Positions 22,859 through 31,300 are shown, counted from the stretch's first letter. The stretch is 39,699 nucleotides of DNA from Clostridiaceae bacterium UBA6085 (GCA_002428605.1 DIXH01000013.1:1-39699); one strand, 5' to 3'. Numbers and translations: made by a program. Notes: generated by a model not told the origin, from the letters alone.

Positions 22859-23911
22859 ATGGACTATAAGGAACTGGTCGGAACAGCACGAAAGAAGGCA
22901 AAGAGAGCATATCTGATATATGGACAGGATGAGCAGCTGATTTTCGAGGTGAGGAATGCGCTAAGGGAGGCAGTACTGGATGAGATTGGAGGAATGAACC
23001 ACATTCGTCTGGATGGAACCAAGGCAACATATGATGATGCGCTCAATGCACTGTCCACATACTCAATGTTCCCTGGAGGGATACTTGTCGAGATATCAAA
23101 ATGCACATTCATGGACAAGGAGGCAGGAAACGAGTCTCCTCTGAGGGACCTTATAGCTGGTTATCTGGAGAATCCGAGGGAGGACCTCTACTTTTTTGCA
23201 TCCTACAAATATGACAGTGAGCTCGAGAAGAAGAATGTATATCTTGATTCTCTGAAGAAGAAGGTATCAGGTGCGAGCATAATAGAGCATATTGACGCGG
23301 TCAAGCAGAAAGGGATGCCTGAACTGGTGGATGAAGCCTTTACAAAGAGAGGAGGAGCCCTGCCAAAACCCATGGTATCCTTCATAGCTGATAATTTCAA
23401 GGGAAGCCTTCTGCAGCTTGAAAAGGAGGCTGATAAGCTGCTGGCTTACACTTCTGGAAGAGAGGTCACAAAGGCTGATGTTCTTAAGGTTATGACGATA
23501 TCCGACGAAAGGCATGTCATGAACCTACTGGACCTCATTTTCACTGAAAGAGGAATTGGAAGGAACATAAGGGAAATACTGAGCCTGCAGAACGACCTGA
23601 TTTACAGGGGGGAAAAGCCTGAGGCAGTAATTGGCATAATAGGCAGCAGGATACGGTTGCTTTTCGGTCTGAGGCCGATGATAGAGGAAGGAAAGCCGAT
23701 GACAGAAATCGCTGCGAAGCTAAGGACTTCGAGCTCATGGTATGCCGAGCGTATGAGCAGGATTTCAGGATCGATATCATACAAGGAATACGCGCGGATA
23801 TTCAGGATCCTGCTGGAAAGCGAACTGACTCTCAAGAGCAGTTCGGTGGATCCGGCATCGCTCCTTGAGGTTATGGTTCTTTCAATATGTGATGCAAAGG
23901 AAAACAGGTGA
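22859..23911 (+). CDS. holA: DNA polymerase III subunit delta
   Basis: The delta subunit of the clamp loader opens the beta sliding clamp. The frame shows the family layout: N-terminal AAA-like fold beginning YLIYGQDEQLIFEVRNALREAV, the central VSFIADNFKGSLLQLEKEADKLLAY stretch, and the C-terminal collar domain with helices around SLQNDLIYRGEKPEAVIGIIGSRIRLL. Like other delta subunits it lacks a functional P-loop. 350 residues, typical. The ATG directly abuts the comEC stop codon, the usual comEC-holA order in Bacillota. Its stop overlaps the next start. Confidence 0.9.
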   Translation: MDYKELVGTARKKAKRAYLIYGQDEQLIFEVRNALREAVLDEIGGMNHIRLDGTKATYDDALNALSTYSMFPGGILVEISKCTFMDKEAGNESPLRDLIAGYLENPREDLYFFASYKYDSELEKKNVYLDSLKKKVSGASIIEHIDAVKQKGMPELVDEAFTKRGGALPKPMVSFIADNFKGSLLQLEKEADKLLAYTSGREVTKADVLKVMTISDERHVMNLLDLIFTERGIGRNIREILSLQNDLIYRGEKPEAVIGIIGSRIRLLFGLRPMIEEGKPMTEIAAKLRTSSSWYAERMSRISGSISYKEYARIFRILLESELTLKSSSVDPASLLEVMVLSICDAKENR

Positions 23912-24735
23912 ACCGGATTATGGGACGTTTTGATTTTTTTATGGTGGAAATCCCTGAGCTGCAGAGGGAAAGGACAATAAGGGTATATCTTCCGGATGGC
24001 TATGACAGAGGCCGCAGAAGATATCCGGTGTTATACATGCATGATGGACAGAATCTCTACCACAGCGAAGACTCAGCCTATGGTGACATATGGAATGCTC
24101 AGGCCGCATCTGACAGGCTGAGGGAAAAGGGGATGCCTGTTATTGTAGTTGGAATAGACAACGGCGGTGAGGAAAGGCTTGATGAGTATTCCCCCTGGAT
24201 ATGCCCGCCTGCGGACAAGTTCGAGAAAGTCCACGGACTCCAGTGGTCTTTTGGTGGAAAAGGAGTGAAATATGGTGAATTCATTGTAAAAAACCTGAAA
24301 CCCCTCATAGATGATAAATACAGGACTAAACCAGGAAGGAAATCTACGGCTATCATGGGATCCTCCATGGGAGGATATATCTCAATCTACATCGGAACAA
24401 AGTATTCAGATGTCTTTTCAATGGTCGGTGCAATGTCAACCTCTGTATGGGTTGAGGAGAAAAAGCTCATGGACACCATAAGGGAGTCTAAGCTGAAATA
24501 TCCCATGAAATGGTACCTTGATGTCGGGACGAATGAAGCAGGTGACAGGAGAAAGCGAATACTGAACAGGGGATATGTAGACGGGTCGGTAAGGGTATAT
24601 GGAGCTCTCAGGGAGAAGGGCCTGTCAGATGATGATGTAAGGCTGTTCATTGATGACGGTGCACTTCACAATGAGAAAGAATGGGCAAAGAGGCTTCCTG
24701 AAGCACTGGAGTTCCTGTTCGGTTTAAGCGAATGA
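23908..24735 (+). CDS. Alpha/beta hydrolase, esterase D-like family
   Basis: A putative serine esterase of the PF00756 type, cytoplasmic, 275 residues. The oxyanion/entry region VLYMHDGQNLYHSEDSAYG is typical of this family. The nucleophile elbow is G151-S-S153-M-G155 (IMGSSMGG), and the late segment DDGALHNEKEW carries the probable catalytic His. Relatives cleave acyl or feruloyl esters or siderophore esters; the substrate here is unknown. The GTG at 23908 overlaps the holA stop and has AGGA upstream; ATG 23920 is an alternative start. It and the next gene lie where clostridial genomes usually go straight from holA to rpsT. Confidence 0.85.
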   Translation: MNRIMGRFDFFMVEIPELQRERTIRVYLPDGYDRGRRRYPVLYMHDGQNLYHSEDSAYGDIWNAQAASDRLREKGMPVIVVGIDNGGEERLDEYSPWICPPADKFEKVHGLQWSFGGKGVKYGEFIVKNLKPLIDDKYRTKPGRKSTAIMGSSMGGYISIYIGTKYSDVFSMVGAMSTSVWVEEKKLMDTIRESKLKYPMKWYLDVGTNEAGDRRKRILNRGYVDGSVRVYGALREKGLSDDDVRLFIDDGALHNEKEWAKRLPEALEFLFGLSE

Positions 24736-25427
24736 CCGAAAGAGTGAATAAATGTCTTGTCCTGCATGGTTTCGGAGGCGGAGTGCATGAGGTTTCAAGT
24801 CTTGCAAAAACCCTTGAAAAATCAGGATTCATTGTTGCATGTCCGACTCTTCATGGGCACTCAGGCGATTTGAAGGAATTCAGGGATTCGACCTATGAGG
24901 ATTGGATAGATTCTGCAGAGGAAGCTCTGATGAGACTTGAGAGCGATGGAAGCAAAGCTGCTGTGATCGGATTTTCAATGGGGGGTCTTATTGTTGCGGA
25001 CCTTGCACAGAGGCATGATTTGGGAACGGTAGTGATGATAAACACACCGATATATTACTGGAACATACCACAGGTCATAGCTAACCTTGCTGATGATTTG
25101 AAGGGAAGGAAAACTGATAATACAAGAAGGTACCTTCAGGCCAGGCGAAATTCCCCGATTCCATCAATGCTGCAGTTCCTGAAGCTTCTTAGGGCCTCAA
25201 AAACAAAGCTTGTAGGGATCCGTTGCCCGATCCTTGTCATTCAGGCAAGGGACGATGATACGACAAGGATAAGCAGCGCATCATACATTTATGGCCATGT
25301 GGGCTCTGCCGTCAAAAGCCTCAGATACTTCAATGAAGGCGGGCATGTCATCCTTAACAGTGCAGCCAGTTATGAAGCAGGTCAATGTGTGCTGGAGTTC
25401 CTTAGGAGCAGGAAGGGCATTGGATAG
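24732..25427 (+). CDS. Alpha/beta hydrolase, carboxylesterase/monoacylglycerol lipase-like
   Basis: A 231-residue cytoplasmic hydrolase similar to the Est30-type carboxylesterases. It starts CLVLHGFGGGVHEVSSLAKTL with the oxyanion HGFGG, continues with CPTLHGHSGDLKEF, and has the nucleophile S82 in GFSMGG. The catalytic Asp is probably in VIQARDDDTT and the His in EGGHVI, so the triad looks complete. The ATG overlaps the stop of the previous hydrolase gene (ATGA), so the pair is translationally coupled. Substrate unknown. Confidence 0.87.
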   Translation: MTERVNKCLVLHGFGGGVHEVSSLAKTLEKSGFIVACPTLHGHSGDLKEFRDSTYEDWIDSAEEALMRLESDGSKAAVIGFSMGGLIVADLAQRHDLGTVVMINTPIYYWNIPQVIANLADDLKGRKTDNTRRYLQARRNSPIPSMLQFLKLLRASKTKLVGIRCPILVIQARDDDTTRISSASYIYGHVGSAVKSLRYFNEGGHVILNSAASYEAGQCVLEFLRSRKGIG

Positions 25428-25530
25428 GATATCTGAGATTGCCTGGGCCTTCAGGATCTCTGGCGAAGAGTGTATATACCCGCAGGTCAGCTCGATATTT
25501 AGGCGTGTCTGATATTTTATGCAAATAAAT

Positions 25531-25552
25531 AAACCGGTCAAATGACCGGTTT
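25531..25552. terminator. Bidirectional terminator between the hydrolase genes and rpsT
   Basis: AAACCGG (25531-25537) and CCGGTTT (25546-25552) around an inner TCA/TGA pairing, flanked by A-rich and T-rich tracts on both sides, so it can end transcription of either strand. Confidence 0.85.
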
Positions 25553-25558
25553 TATTTA

Positions 25559-25822
25559 TTATGCCATAGCATTGAGTTTTGCAGCCAACCTGGACTTCTT
25601 TCTTGAAGCCATGTTCTTGTGGATTATGCCCTTGCTTGCAGCCATGTCAAGTGACTTTGTAGCAGCTGTGAAAAGCACTGCTGCGTTTTCCTTGTTGCCT
25701 TCAGCTACTGCAGCCTCATACTTCTTTATTGAAGTCTTGAGTGCGGACTTAACCATCTTGTTTCTCAGTGTCTTAGTCTCTGTAACTCTTATCCTCTTTA
25801 TGGACGATTTGATGTTTGCCAT
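25559..25822 (-). CDS. rpsT: 30S ribosomal protein S20
   Basis: A primary 16S rRNA-binding protein of the small subunit. The 87-residue sequence begins MANIKSSIKRIRVTETKTLRNKMVKSALK, the classical S20 start, and is Lys/Ala-rich throughout, ending RKKSRLAAKLNAMA. GGAGGGGGTGA lies just before the ATG. In clostridia rpsT is usually near holA and lepA and often divergent, as here. It has its own promoter and a leader of about 100 bases. Confidence 0.97.
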   Translation of the reverse strand: MANIKSSIKRIRVTETKTLRNKMVKSALKTSIKKYEAAVAEGNKENAAVLFTAATKSLDMAASKGIIHKNMASRKKSRLAAKLNAMA

Positions 25823-25924
25823 TGTTTCACCCCCTCCGGTTTGATTGTGCGGGTGCGGAACGACCGCTCCCTTAAGGGTCTCAATGCCGATTTTGGGGAA
25901 ACCTGCAATTGAGTGGTTTATAAC
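25823..25924 (-). promoter_or_regulatory. 5' leader of rpsT, possible autoregulatory RNA
   Basis: The predicted transcript has about 100 untranslated bases before rpsT. They can pair CTCAAT (from 25913-25908 on the minus strand) with ATTGAG (25885-25880), and contain the palindrome CCCTTAAGGG. Ribosomal protein leaders often bind the encoded protein to limit translation. No known leader family is recognised here. Confidence 0.4.
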
Positions 25925-25930
25925 ATTAGT

Positions 25931-25959
25931 ATTATAGCATTTAAGGGAATTGCTTTCAA
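25931..25959 (-). promoter_or_regulatory. Promoter of rpsT
   Basis: Read on the minus strand: TTGAAA (25959-25954), 17-base spacer ending in TGC (extended -10), TATAAT (25936-25931). A strong promoter, as expected for a ribosomal protein gene. Confidence 0.88.
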
Positions 25960-26123
25960 TAGAAATGGGAAGAAAGATTTTTCCGGGAGAAAAGTTATAA
26001 TAAGTACAGCCAATAGGATGATTGAAGCAGCTGATATCAGAACAGAGTTCTCAAAGTAAAGCCGCACATGGGTTGAATCCTTAACTGGATTTTAGCGTCT
26101 TGCAATATTCCTGATGTTTTTCA

Positions 26124-26153
26124 ATGTTTTCATAGTTGAAGTTATGAAAACAT
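26124..26153 (+). promoter_or_regulatory. Perfect inverted repeat upstream of the lepA promoter
   Basis: ATGTTTTCATA (26124-26134) and TATGAAAACAT (26143-26153), 11-bp arms with an 8-base gap, end a few bases before the -35 position of lepA. No T-run follows, so an operator is more likely than a terminator. Confidence 0.5.
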
Positions 26154-26177
26154 AAAAGAGAATATTGCGCATCCATG

Positions 26178-26186
26178 TGTTATAAT
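26178..26186 (+). promoter_or_regulatory. Extended -10 promoter of lepA
   Basis: TGTTATAAT (TG at 26178-26179, TATAAT at 26181-26186) without a good -35. The start near 26193 leaves a leader of about 25 bases, which fits the ATG at 26218. Confidence 0.7.
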
Positions 26187-26217
26187 TTATGCTGAGATGA
26201 TTTACGAGGTGAACAAG

Positions 26218-28020
26218 ATGGGAAGCGAAAGACAAAAGCATATCAGAAACTTTTCCATAGTCGCGCATATCGACCATGGCAAAAGTACTCTGGCAGACAG
26301 GCTCATCGAGTATACTGGGACTCTGACGACAAGGGAAATGGAGACTCAGGTACTGGACAACATGGAGCTTGAACAGGAAAGAGGAATAACGATAAAGGCT
26401 CAGGCTGTAAGGCTGATATACAAGAGGGAAGACGGGGAGTATATCCTTAACCTCATAGACACTCCTGGACATGTGGACTTCAATTACGAGGTATCCAGAA
26501 GCCTTCAGGCATGTGAAGGAGCGATACTGGTCGTCGATGCGACACAGGGAATACAGGCACAGACGCTCGCTAACTGCTATCTGGCCATGGGCAATGACCT
26601 TGAGATAGTACCTGTCATAAATAAGATAGACCTTCCGTCGGCAAGGGTTGATGAGGTGGTCAAGGAAATCGAGGATGTCATCGGGCTTGAAGCCCATTCG
26701 GCACCTAAGGTTTCTGCTAAGACAGGACTCAACATAGTCGATGTGCTTGATGCAGTGGTTGACAGGGTGCCTGCGCCTCAGGGTGAGGATGACGCACCGC
26801 TCAAAGCGCTTATATTCGATTCATACTATGATTCCTACAAGGGCGTAGTCGCTTACGTAAGGGTTAAGGAAGGCGTCATCTATCCTGGGAAGAAGATCAA
26901 GTTCATGGCTTCCAACAAGATATATGAGGTTACCGAAGTGGGCGTATTCACTCCAGGCATGATGCCGGTTGAGAAGCTTTACTCCGGAGATGTCGGTTAT
27001 GTCACCGGATCCATCAAGAATGTCAGGGATGCCAGGGTAGGAGACACGATCACTGATGCTGCGAATCCGGCAAAAGAAGCTCTTCCTGGATACAAGAAAG
27101 CGATACCGATGGTATTCTCGGGCATATATCCAATAGATGGAGCAAAGTACGAGGAACTTAAGGAAGCTTTGGAAAAGCTGCAGCTTAATGACGCTGCTCT
27201 TTCCTTCGAATACGAGAATTCCGTTGCGCTTGGCTTCGGATTCAGGTGCGGATTCCTTGGACTGCTCCATATGGAGATCATCCAGGAGAGGATAGAACGT
27301 GAATTCAATATTGACATCATAACAACTGCACCGTCAGTAATATACAAGGTGTTCAGGACAGACGGAGATGTCATTGAGATCACGAATCCGACGAATCTCC
27401 CATCACCCACTGAAATTGAGTACATGGAGGAGCCTGTTGTAAAGGCTTCAATAATAACGCCTACTGAGTATGTAGGTGCGGTCATGGACCTCTGCCAGAC
27501 CAGAAGAGGCGTCTACCTCAATATGGAATACATTGAACAGACAAGGGCAATGCTTAACTACATTCTTCCACTTAATGAGATAATATACGACTTTTTCGAT
27601 ACCCTGAAATCAAGGACAAGAGGCTATGCATCACTTGACTATGAAATCAGCGGCTACCAGAAGACGACTCTTGTGAAGCTGGACATACTCCTCAACAGCG
27701 AACTGGTTGATGCGCTTTCAATGATCGTCCCTGAAGACAGGGCGTATACCAAGGGAAGGAACATCACCGAAAAGCTGAAGGAGGTAATCCCGAGGCAGAT
27801 GTTCGAAATTCCGATACAGGCTGCGATAGGGTCGAAGATAATCGCAAGGGAGACCGTCAAGGCTATGAGGAAGGACGTTCTTGCCAAGTGCTATGGCGGA
27901 GACATTTCAAGAAAGAAGAAGCTGCTTGAGAAGCAGAAGGAAGGCAAGAAGAGGATGAGGCAGGTCGGTTCAGTAGAGGTCCCTCAGGACGCATTCATGG
28001 CAGTCCTCAAGGTCGAGTAG
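26218..28020 (+). CDS. lepA: Elongation factor 4 (LepA)
   Basis: A ribosome-associated translational GTPase that can back-translocate tRNAs and aids ribosome function or biogenesis under stress. G1 AHIDHGKST lies at residues 16-24, the DTPGHVDF G3 motif and NKIDLP G4 motif follow, then domain II, EF-G-like domains III and V, and the LepA-specific C-terminal domain (KAMRKDVLAKCYGGDISRKKKLLEKQKEGKKRMR). 600 residues, exactly the usual length. The ATG at 26218 follows GAGGTG; an ATG at 26197 would lie almost at the transcript start. hemW follows immediately. Confidence 0.97.
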   Translation: MGSERQKHIRNFSIVAHIDHGKSTLADRLIEYTGTLTTREMETQVLDNMELEQERGITIKAQAVRLIYKREDGEYILNLIDTPGHVDFNYEVSRSLQACEGAILVVDATQGIQAQTLANCYLAMGNDLEIVPVINKIDLPSARVDEVVKEIEDVIGLEAHSAPKVSAKTGLNIVDVLDAVVDRVPAPQGEDDAPLKALIFDSYYDSYKGVVAYVRVKEGVIYPGKKIKFMASNKIYEVTEVGVFTPGMMPVEKLYSGDVGYVTGSIKNVRDARVGDTITDAANPAKEALPGYKKAIPMVFSGIYPIDGAKYEELKEALEKLQLNDAALSFEYENSVALGFGFRCGFLGLLHMEIIQERIEREFNIDIITTAPSVIYKVFRTDGDVIEITNPTNLPSPTEIEYMEEPVVKASIITPTEYVGAVMDLCQTRRGVYLNMEYIEQTRAMLNYILPLNEIIYDFFDTLKSRTRGYASLDYEISGYQKTTLVKLDILLNSELVDALSMIVPEDRAYTKGRNITEKLKEVIPRQMFEIPIQAAIGSKIIARETVKAMRKDVLAKCYGGDISRKKKLLEKQKEGKKRMRQVGSVEVPQDAFMAVLKVE

Positions 28021-28021
28021 C

Positions 28022-29152
28022 GTGGACAGGCTTGGACTCTATATCCATATTCCCTTCTGCGAAAAGAAATGCTACTACTGTGACTTTGCGTCATACTCAG
28101 GCAAGAAAGCCCTTGTAGTGCCGTATCTCAATGCTCTGGCGAAAGAGATCGAGGCGAAGGCCAAGGACAGGCGCTTTGATACCATATTCATCGGAGGAGG
28201 AACTCCATCTTATCTCTCTGCTTATGAGCTTGAGATTCTGTCAGGCATTCTCGCTGGAGTTTCAAGGACAGAGGATTGCGAGTTCACCATGGAATGCAAT
28301 CCAGGCAATATTACGAAAGAGAAGGCCGAAGTGCTGAAGACAATGGGTGTGAACAGGATATCCATAGGGTTACAGTCGTCGAATGACACTTTGCTCATGG
28401 ATATCGGAAGGATCCATACCTTCAGGGAATTTCGCGAGAACTTCCTGATGCTGAGGAATTCCGGATTCAATAACATCAACATTGACATAATATACGGGCT
28501 CCCGGGAGAGACACTTGATATGCTGGAAAAGACCCTTGAGGATGCAGCTTTACTGATACCGGAGCATATATCCTGCTATTCGCTCATAATCGAGGAGAAT
28601 ACGCAGTTCTATGAGAGAAGGCGAAGGAACACTCTGTCATTGCCGGATGAGGATACAGAAGATGCCATGAAGGACCTTGTCAGGTCAAAACTTAAGGAAC
28701 TTGGATACTTGAGGTATGAGATCTCGAACTATGCGAAGGAAGGCTATGAGTGCAGGCATAACAGGCTTTACTGGGAATTCGGGGAATACATCGGCTGCGG
28801 TGCCGCAGCACATGGATTCACTGACGGCTTCAGGCGTGAAAACATACGGACTGTAGAAGGCTACATAATGGCTATTGAGACGACTGGAGACCCATCGGTG
28901 AGAGTCTACGAGAATTCAAGGGAAGACAGCATCGAGGAATTCCTGTTCATGGGTATGAGACTTGTCGAGGGGATCTCCCTGAACAATTTTAGAAATAGGT
29001 TTTCAGAAGATCTGATGGACATCTTTGGAGATGAAATAAGAAAGCATATCAAAAGTGGTCTGTTGGTTATAGAAGGTGACAGGATGCGCTTTACCGAAAA
29101 GGGGATGGACCTTTCGAATCATGTACTAAGTGACATGATCCTGACGGCCTGA
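28022..29152 (+). CDS. hemW: Radical SAM heme chaperone HemW (coproporphyrinogen dehydrogenase-like)
   Basis: A radical S-adenosylmethionine protein, long annotated as oxygen-independent coproporphyrinogen III oxidase but now regarded as a heme-insertion chaperone. The 4Fe-4S ligands C13, C17 and C20 (CEKKCYYC) bind the SAM cluster. FIGGGTPSYL, GLQSS and the HemW block CRHNRLYWEF are present. The HemW type lacks the extra N-terminal motif of true HemN. 376 residues. The GTG start is one base after the lepA stop, with GGTCGAG before it. lepA-hemW is a conserved pair; the usual next genes (hrcA-grpE-dnaK) are absent here. Confidence 0.94.
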   Translation: MDRLGLYIHIPFCEKKCYYCDFASYSGKKALVVPYLNALAKEIEAKAKDRRFDTIFIGGGTPSYLSAYELEILSGILAGVSRTEDCEFTMECNPGNITKEKAEVLKTMGVNRISIGLQSSNDTLLMDIGRIHTFREFRENFLMLRNSGFNNINIDIIYGLPGETLDMLEKTLEDAALLIPEHISCYSLIIEENTQFYERRRRNTLSLPDEDTEDAMKDLVRSKLKELGYLRYEISNYAKEGYECRHNRLYWEFGEYIGCGAAAHGFTDGFRRENIRTVEGYIMAIETTGDPSVRVYENSREDSIEEFLFMGMRLVEGISLNNFRNRFSEDLMDIFGDEIRKHIKSGLLVIEGDRMRFTEKGMDLSNHVLSDMILTA

Positions 29153-29226
29153 AGGTTGTCCAAAGCTTGGCCAATGGGAATCCTTTGGCTGATACTTAAC
29201 CTGGACAAGTGAATAATCGGAACCGT

Positions 29227-29264
29227 TAAATGAGAAGGGAGGCAATTGCCTCCCTTCTCATTTA
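29227..29264. terminator. 38-bp perfect palindrome: bidirectional terminator
   Basis: A perfect palindrome centred between 29245 and 29246, core GAGAAGGGAGGCA / TGCCTCCCTTCTC with AT-rich ends. It ends exactly at the stop codon of the minus-strand gene and serves convergent transcription from hemW and the DUF1576 gene. Confidence 0.85.
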
Positions 29265-30539
29265 TCATTTCACTATTCCTGACTTGTTCCCCTTCAGAGC
29301 CTCAATTAGCGGAACCATTACAGCGGCGACGAATCCGCCTGAAAAGCCGTTATTGTATAGATTGACTCCGCCATGGACATAACCGATGTTGGAAACGACA
29401 GACATATGGGCAAAGCCTGCAAGTATACCGTAGAACCAACCGTAATAGCCTGAGATCGGGGCAAGGGTGGTACCGAAAAGCGCAGCAAGCAGAGCTCCGG
29501 TAGAATTGGTGTCACTGATATGCAGTGTAGTTGCTAAGAATACTCCGGCAAGCACCGGGACAGTGTTCCTGGGATGTTTGCCGTATGCCGAAAAACCGGC
29601 GATCGTGAAGATGCCTCCCATTATCGGTCCGTTTAGCTGGCCGCCGACCAGGAGAACGTAGGCTGCTGATATTAAGCTCATTATTGCCATGTTTATGAGT
29701 ACAGCCCCGAATCCACCGATTGCTATCAGGTCGGCTCCTCTGCCTGGGCTCTCAAGGATTTTCCTGAATCCGTCAAGGCTCCAGCTGCAGCGTGAAAGGC
29801 CTATGAACATCATCACATTGGATATCGTGATGATGAAGATACCCATCTGGATATTGTAGCCTGAACCGATAAGGCTTTGAGGAGGACTATCAAAGCCAAG
29901 TCCCCTAAGCATCCCCATGAAGACCATACCGATTATCCCGGCTGTAAAGCCAATGTTGTACATGTTGAATCCCTGGTGGAACTTTGAAAACTCGGAGGCA
30001 AGAGGAGGTATCATCATTCCCGCCACTATTCCTGCAAGATTTCCAAAGAATATGCCAACTGGAAGCGGCAGTTCAAGACCGAAGGTGATTAGACTCGTCA
30101 GCGGTCCCAGAGTGGTTCCGAAAAGTGCGAATACAAGATTGTTTGCAAATCTGTCTTTTTCGTACTTTGAATACAAGTACACACCAAGAGGTACCGCCCA
30201 GGAATTGTAAAGGTTCTTTCCGAAGAAGGAGAATCCGGCGAGAGTCAGATAGGCTGCAATGATAGGGCCTGAAAGCTCCTTCTTGGCCCGCCTTGATATA
30301 CCAAGTCCAAGTATCAGTAGAAGACCGCTGTTCATGAATGCGGCTCCAGGGTTACCTATAACAAAGTAGTCCGAAATAAGCGTGCTCGGCGATACAACTA
30401 TCCTGTAAAGTCCATTAACTATTTCCAGTGGGGAGTTTAGGACAAACGCGAACAGTATCTCAATTATAGCTATGATATAAAGGAACATGTATCTTTCGCC
30501 GTGTGGCAGGTCAGGGTAGAGTCTCTTCAGAAGTTTCAT
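29265..30539 (-). CDS. DUF1576-family polytopic membrane protein with internal duplication
   Basis: A 424-residue integral membrane protein with about ten hydrophobic segments; I assign it to DUF1576, a family of unknown function. The sequence is a tandem duplication: residues about 62-212 and 275-412 share, in the same order, AGFSFFGK / AGFSAYGK, ALFGTTLGP / ALFGTTLAP and NMYNIGFTAG / NLYNNGFSGG. Two-repeat membrane proteins with conserved polar loops like this are commonly channels or transporters; urea-transporter-like folds are one comparison, but only by analogy. Its start overlaps the yaaA stop (ATGA), so it is translationally coupled to yaaA and shares its promoter. Confidence 0.8.
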   Translation of the reverse strand: MKLLKRLYPDLPHGERYMFLYIIAIIEILFAFVLNSPLEIVNGLYRIVVSPSTLISDYFVIGNPGAAFMNSGLLLILGLGISRRAKKELSGPIIAAYLTLAGFSFFGKNLYNSWAVPLGVYLYSKYEKDRFANNLVFALFGTTLGPLTSLITFGLELPLPVGIFFGNLAGIVAGMMIPPLASEFSKFHQGFNMYNIGFTAGIIGMVFMGMLRGLGFDSPPQSLIGSGYNIQMGIFIITISNVMMFIGLSRCSWSLDGFRKILESPGRGADLIAIGGFGAVLINMAIMSLISAAYVLLVGGQLNGPIMGGIFTIAGFSAYGKHPRNTVPVLAGVFLATTLHISDTNSTGALLAALFGTTLAPISGYYGWFYGILAGFAHMSVVSNIGYVHGGVNLYNNGFSGGFVAAVMVPLIEALKGNKSGIVK

Positions 30540-31273
30540 CTTACGAACACCAAGTTTTCTCTAGTTGAAAGAGTCCTGTCGAACGAATATCCATCATAGT
30601 TGAAACCCTTAATTTCTTCGGTATTGTTTATTCCTTCTACAGAAATGAATTTTGCCATCATTCCTCTAGCAACCTTGGAAAACAAAGGAACTATCCTTGA
30701 TGAATCGCCTTTCTTCTCCCTGAATTCCACATTAACGACCCGCAGCTTCAAATCTTTCTTCAGCACTGCCTTCGAGTATTCCCTTGAGGCGATATTGAGG
30801 AGGATGCCGTCATCAGACTCCTGCTCCAGGTTCCTTGCCAGCTTATCACCCCAGTAGGTATACAGGTCAGGTCCGCAGTCGGTGATGACCTTCGTGCCCA
30901 TTTCCAGCCTGTAGGGCTTTATCCTGTCAAGTGGTTTGAGATAGCCGTAAAGGCCTGACAATATCCTGATGTGGCGGTTAAGGTGCTTTATGGCTGCCTG
31001 ATCCATATCATCGATCGAGAGCCCCCTGAATACATCTCCCTTGTAGAGATAAGCTGCAGGGAAGGCTGGTGCTTTTGAAAATCCCTGATACCTGGCAAAA
31101 TTTATCTCTGCAAGCTCATCGCTGATCCCCATCAGGTCCTTGAGTCCGGTGGGATCGTATTTTTTCATTAGGGCAGCAAGTATTTCTGCATCGTCCTGGA
31201 ATCTTGGAGTGGAGGTCCGTACATGAACCTTGACTTCATGCATAGTCTTTGACGGTGAGATAATTGCGAGCAT
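30536..31273 (-). CDS. yaaA: Peroxide stress protein YaaA
   Basis: YaaA (DUF328/UPF0246) lowers free intracellular iron and so limits Fenton damage under hydrogen peroxide stress; in Escherichia coli it is induced by OxyR. The N-terminus MLAIISPSKTM is the family signature; SGLYGYLKPLDRIKPYRLEMGTK and NIASREYSKAV are internal family blocks. 245 residues. The ATG at 31273 is preceded by AGGAGGT; the longer upstream frame would start before it. A PerR-type operator lies in its promoter, which agrees with a peroxide-stress role. Confidence 0.93.
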   Translation of the reverse strand: MLAIISPSKTMHEVKVHVRTSTPRFQDDAEILAALMKKYDPTGLKDLMGISDELAEINFARYQGFSKAPAFPAAYLYKGDVFRGLSIDDMDQAAIKHLNRHIRILSGLYGYLKPLDRIKPYRLEMGTKVITDCGPDLYTYWGDKLARNLEQESDDGILLNIASREYSKAVLKKDLKLRVVNVEFREKKGDSSRIVPLFSKVARGMMAKFISVEGINNTEEIKGFNYDGYSFDRTLSTRENLVFVR

Positions 31274-31284
31274 AATACCTCCTA

Positions 31285-31300
31285 AATTTGTGAACAAATT
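31285..31300 (-). promoter_or_regulatory. Palindrome in the yaaA leader
   Basis: AATTTGT-GA-ACAAATT, a 7-2-7 inverted repeat immediately upstream of the yaaA ribosome binding site. It could be an operator or a small RNA hairpin. Confidence 0.4.

Larger units (their letters stand above)
25823..26217. other. Divergent intergenic region between rpsT and lepA
   Basis: About 395 bases holding, from left to right, the rpsT leader, the rpsT promoter, a stretch without recognisable features (about 25960-26120; an isolated TATAAT at 25995 has no -35), a long palindrome, and the lepA promoter. Confidence 0.6.

Noticed and set aside
25995..26000. TATAAT as a second lepA promoter
   Set aside because: No -35 hexamer and no TG extension; it lies over 200 bases from lepA.
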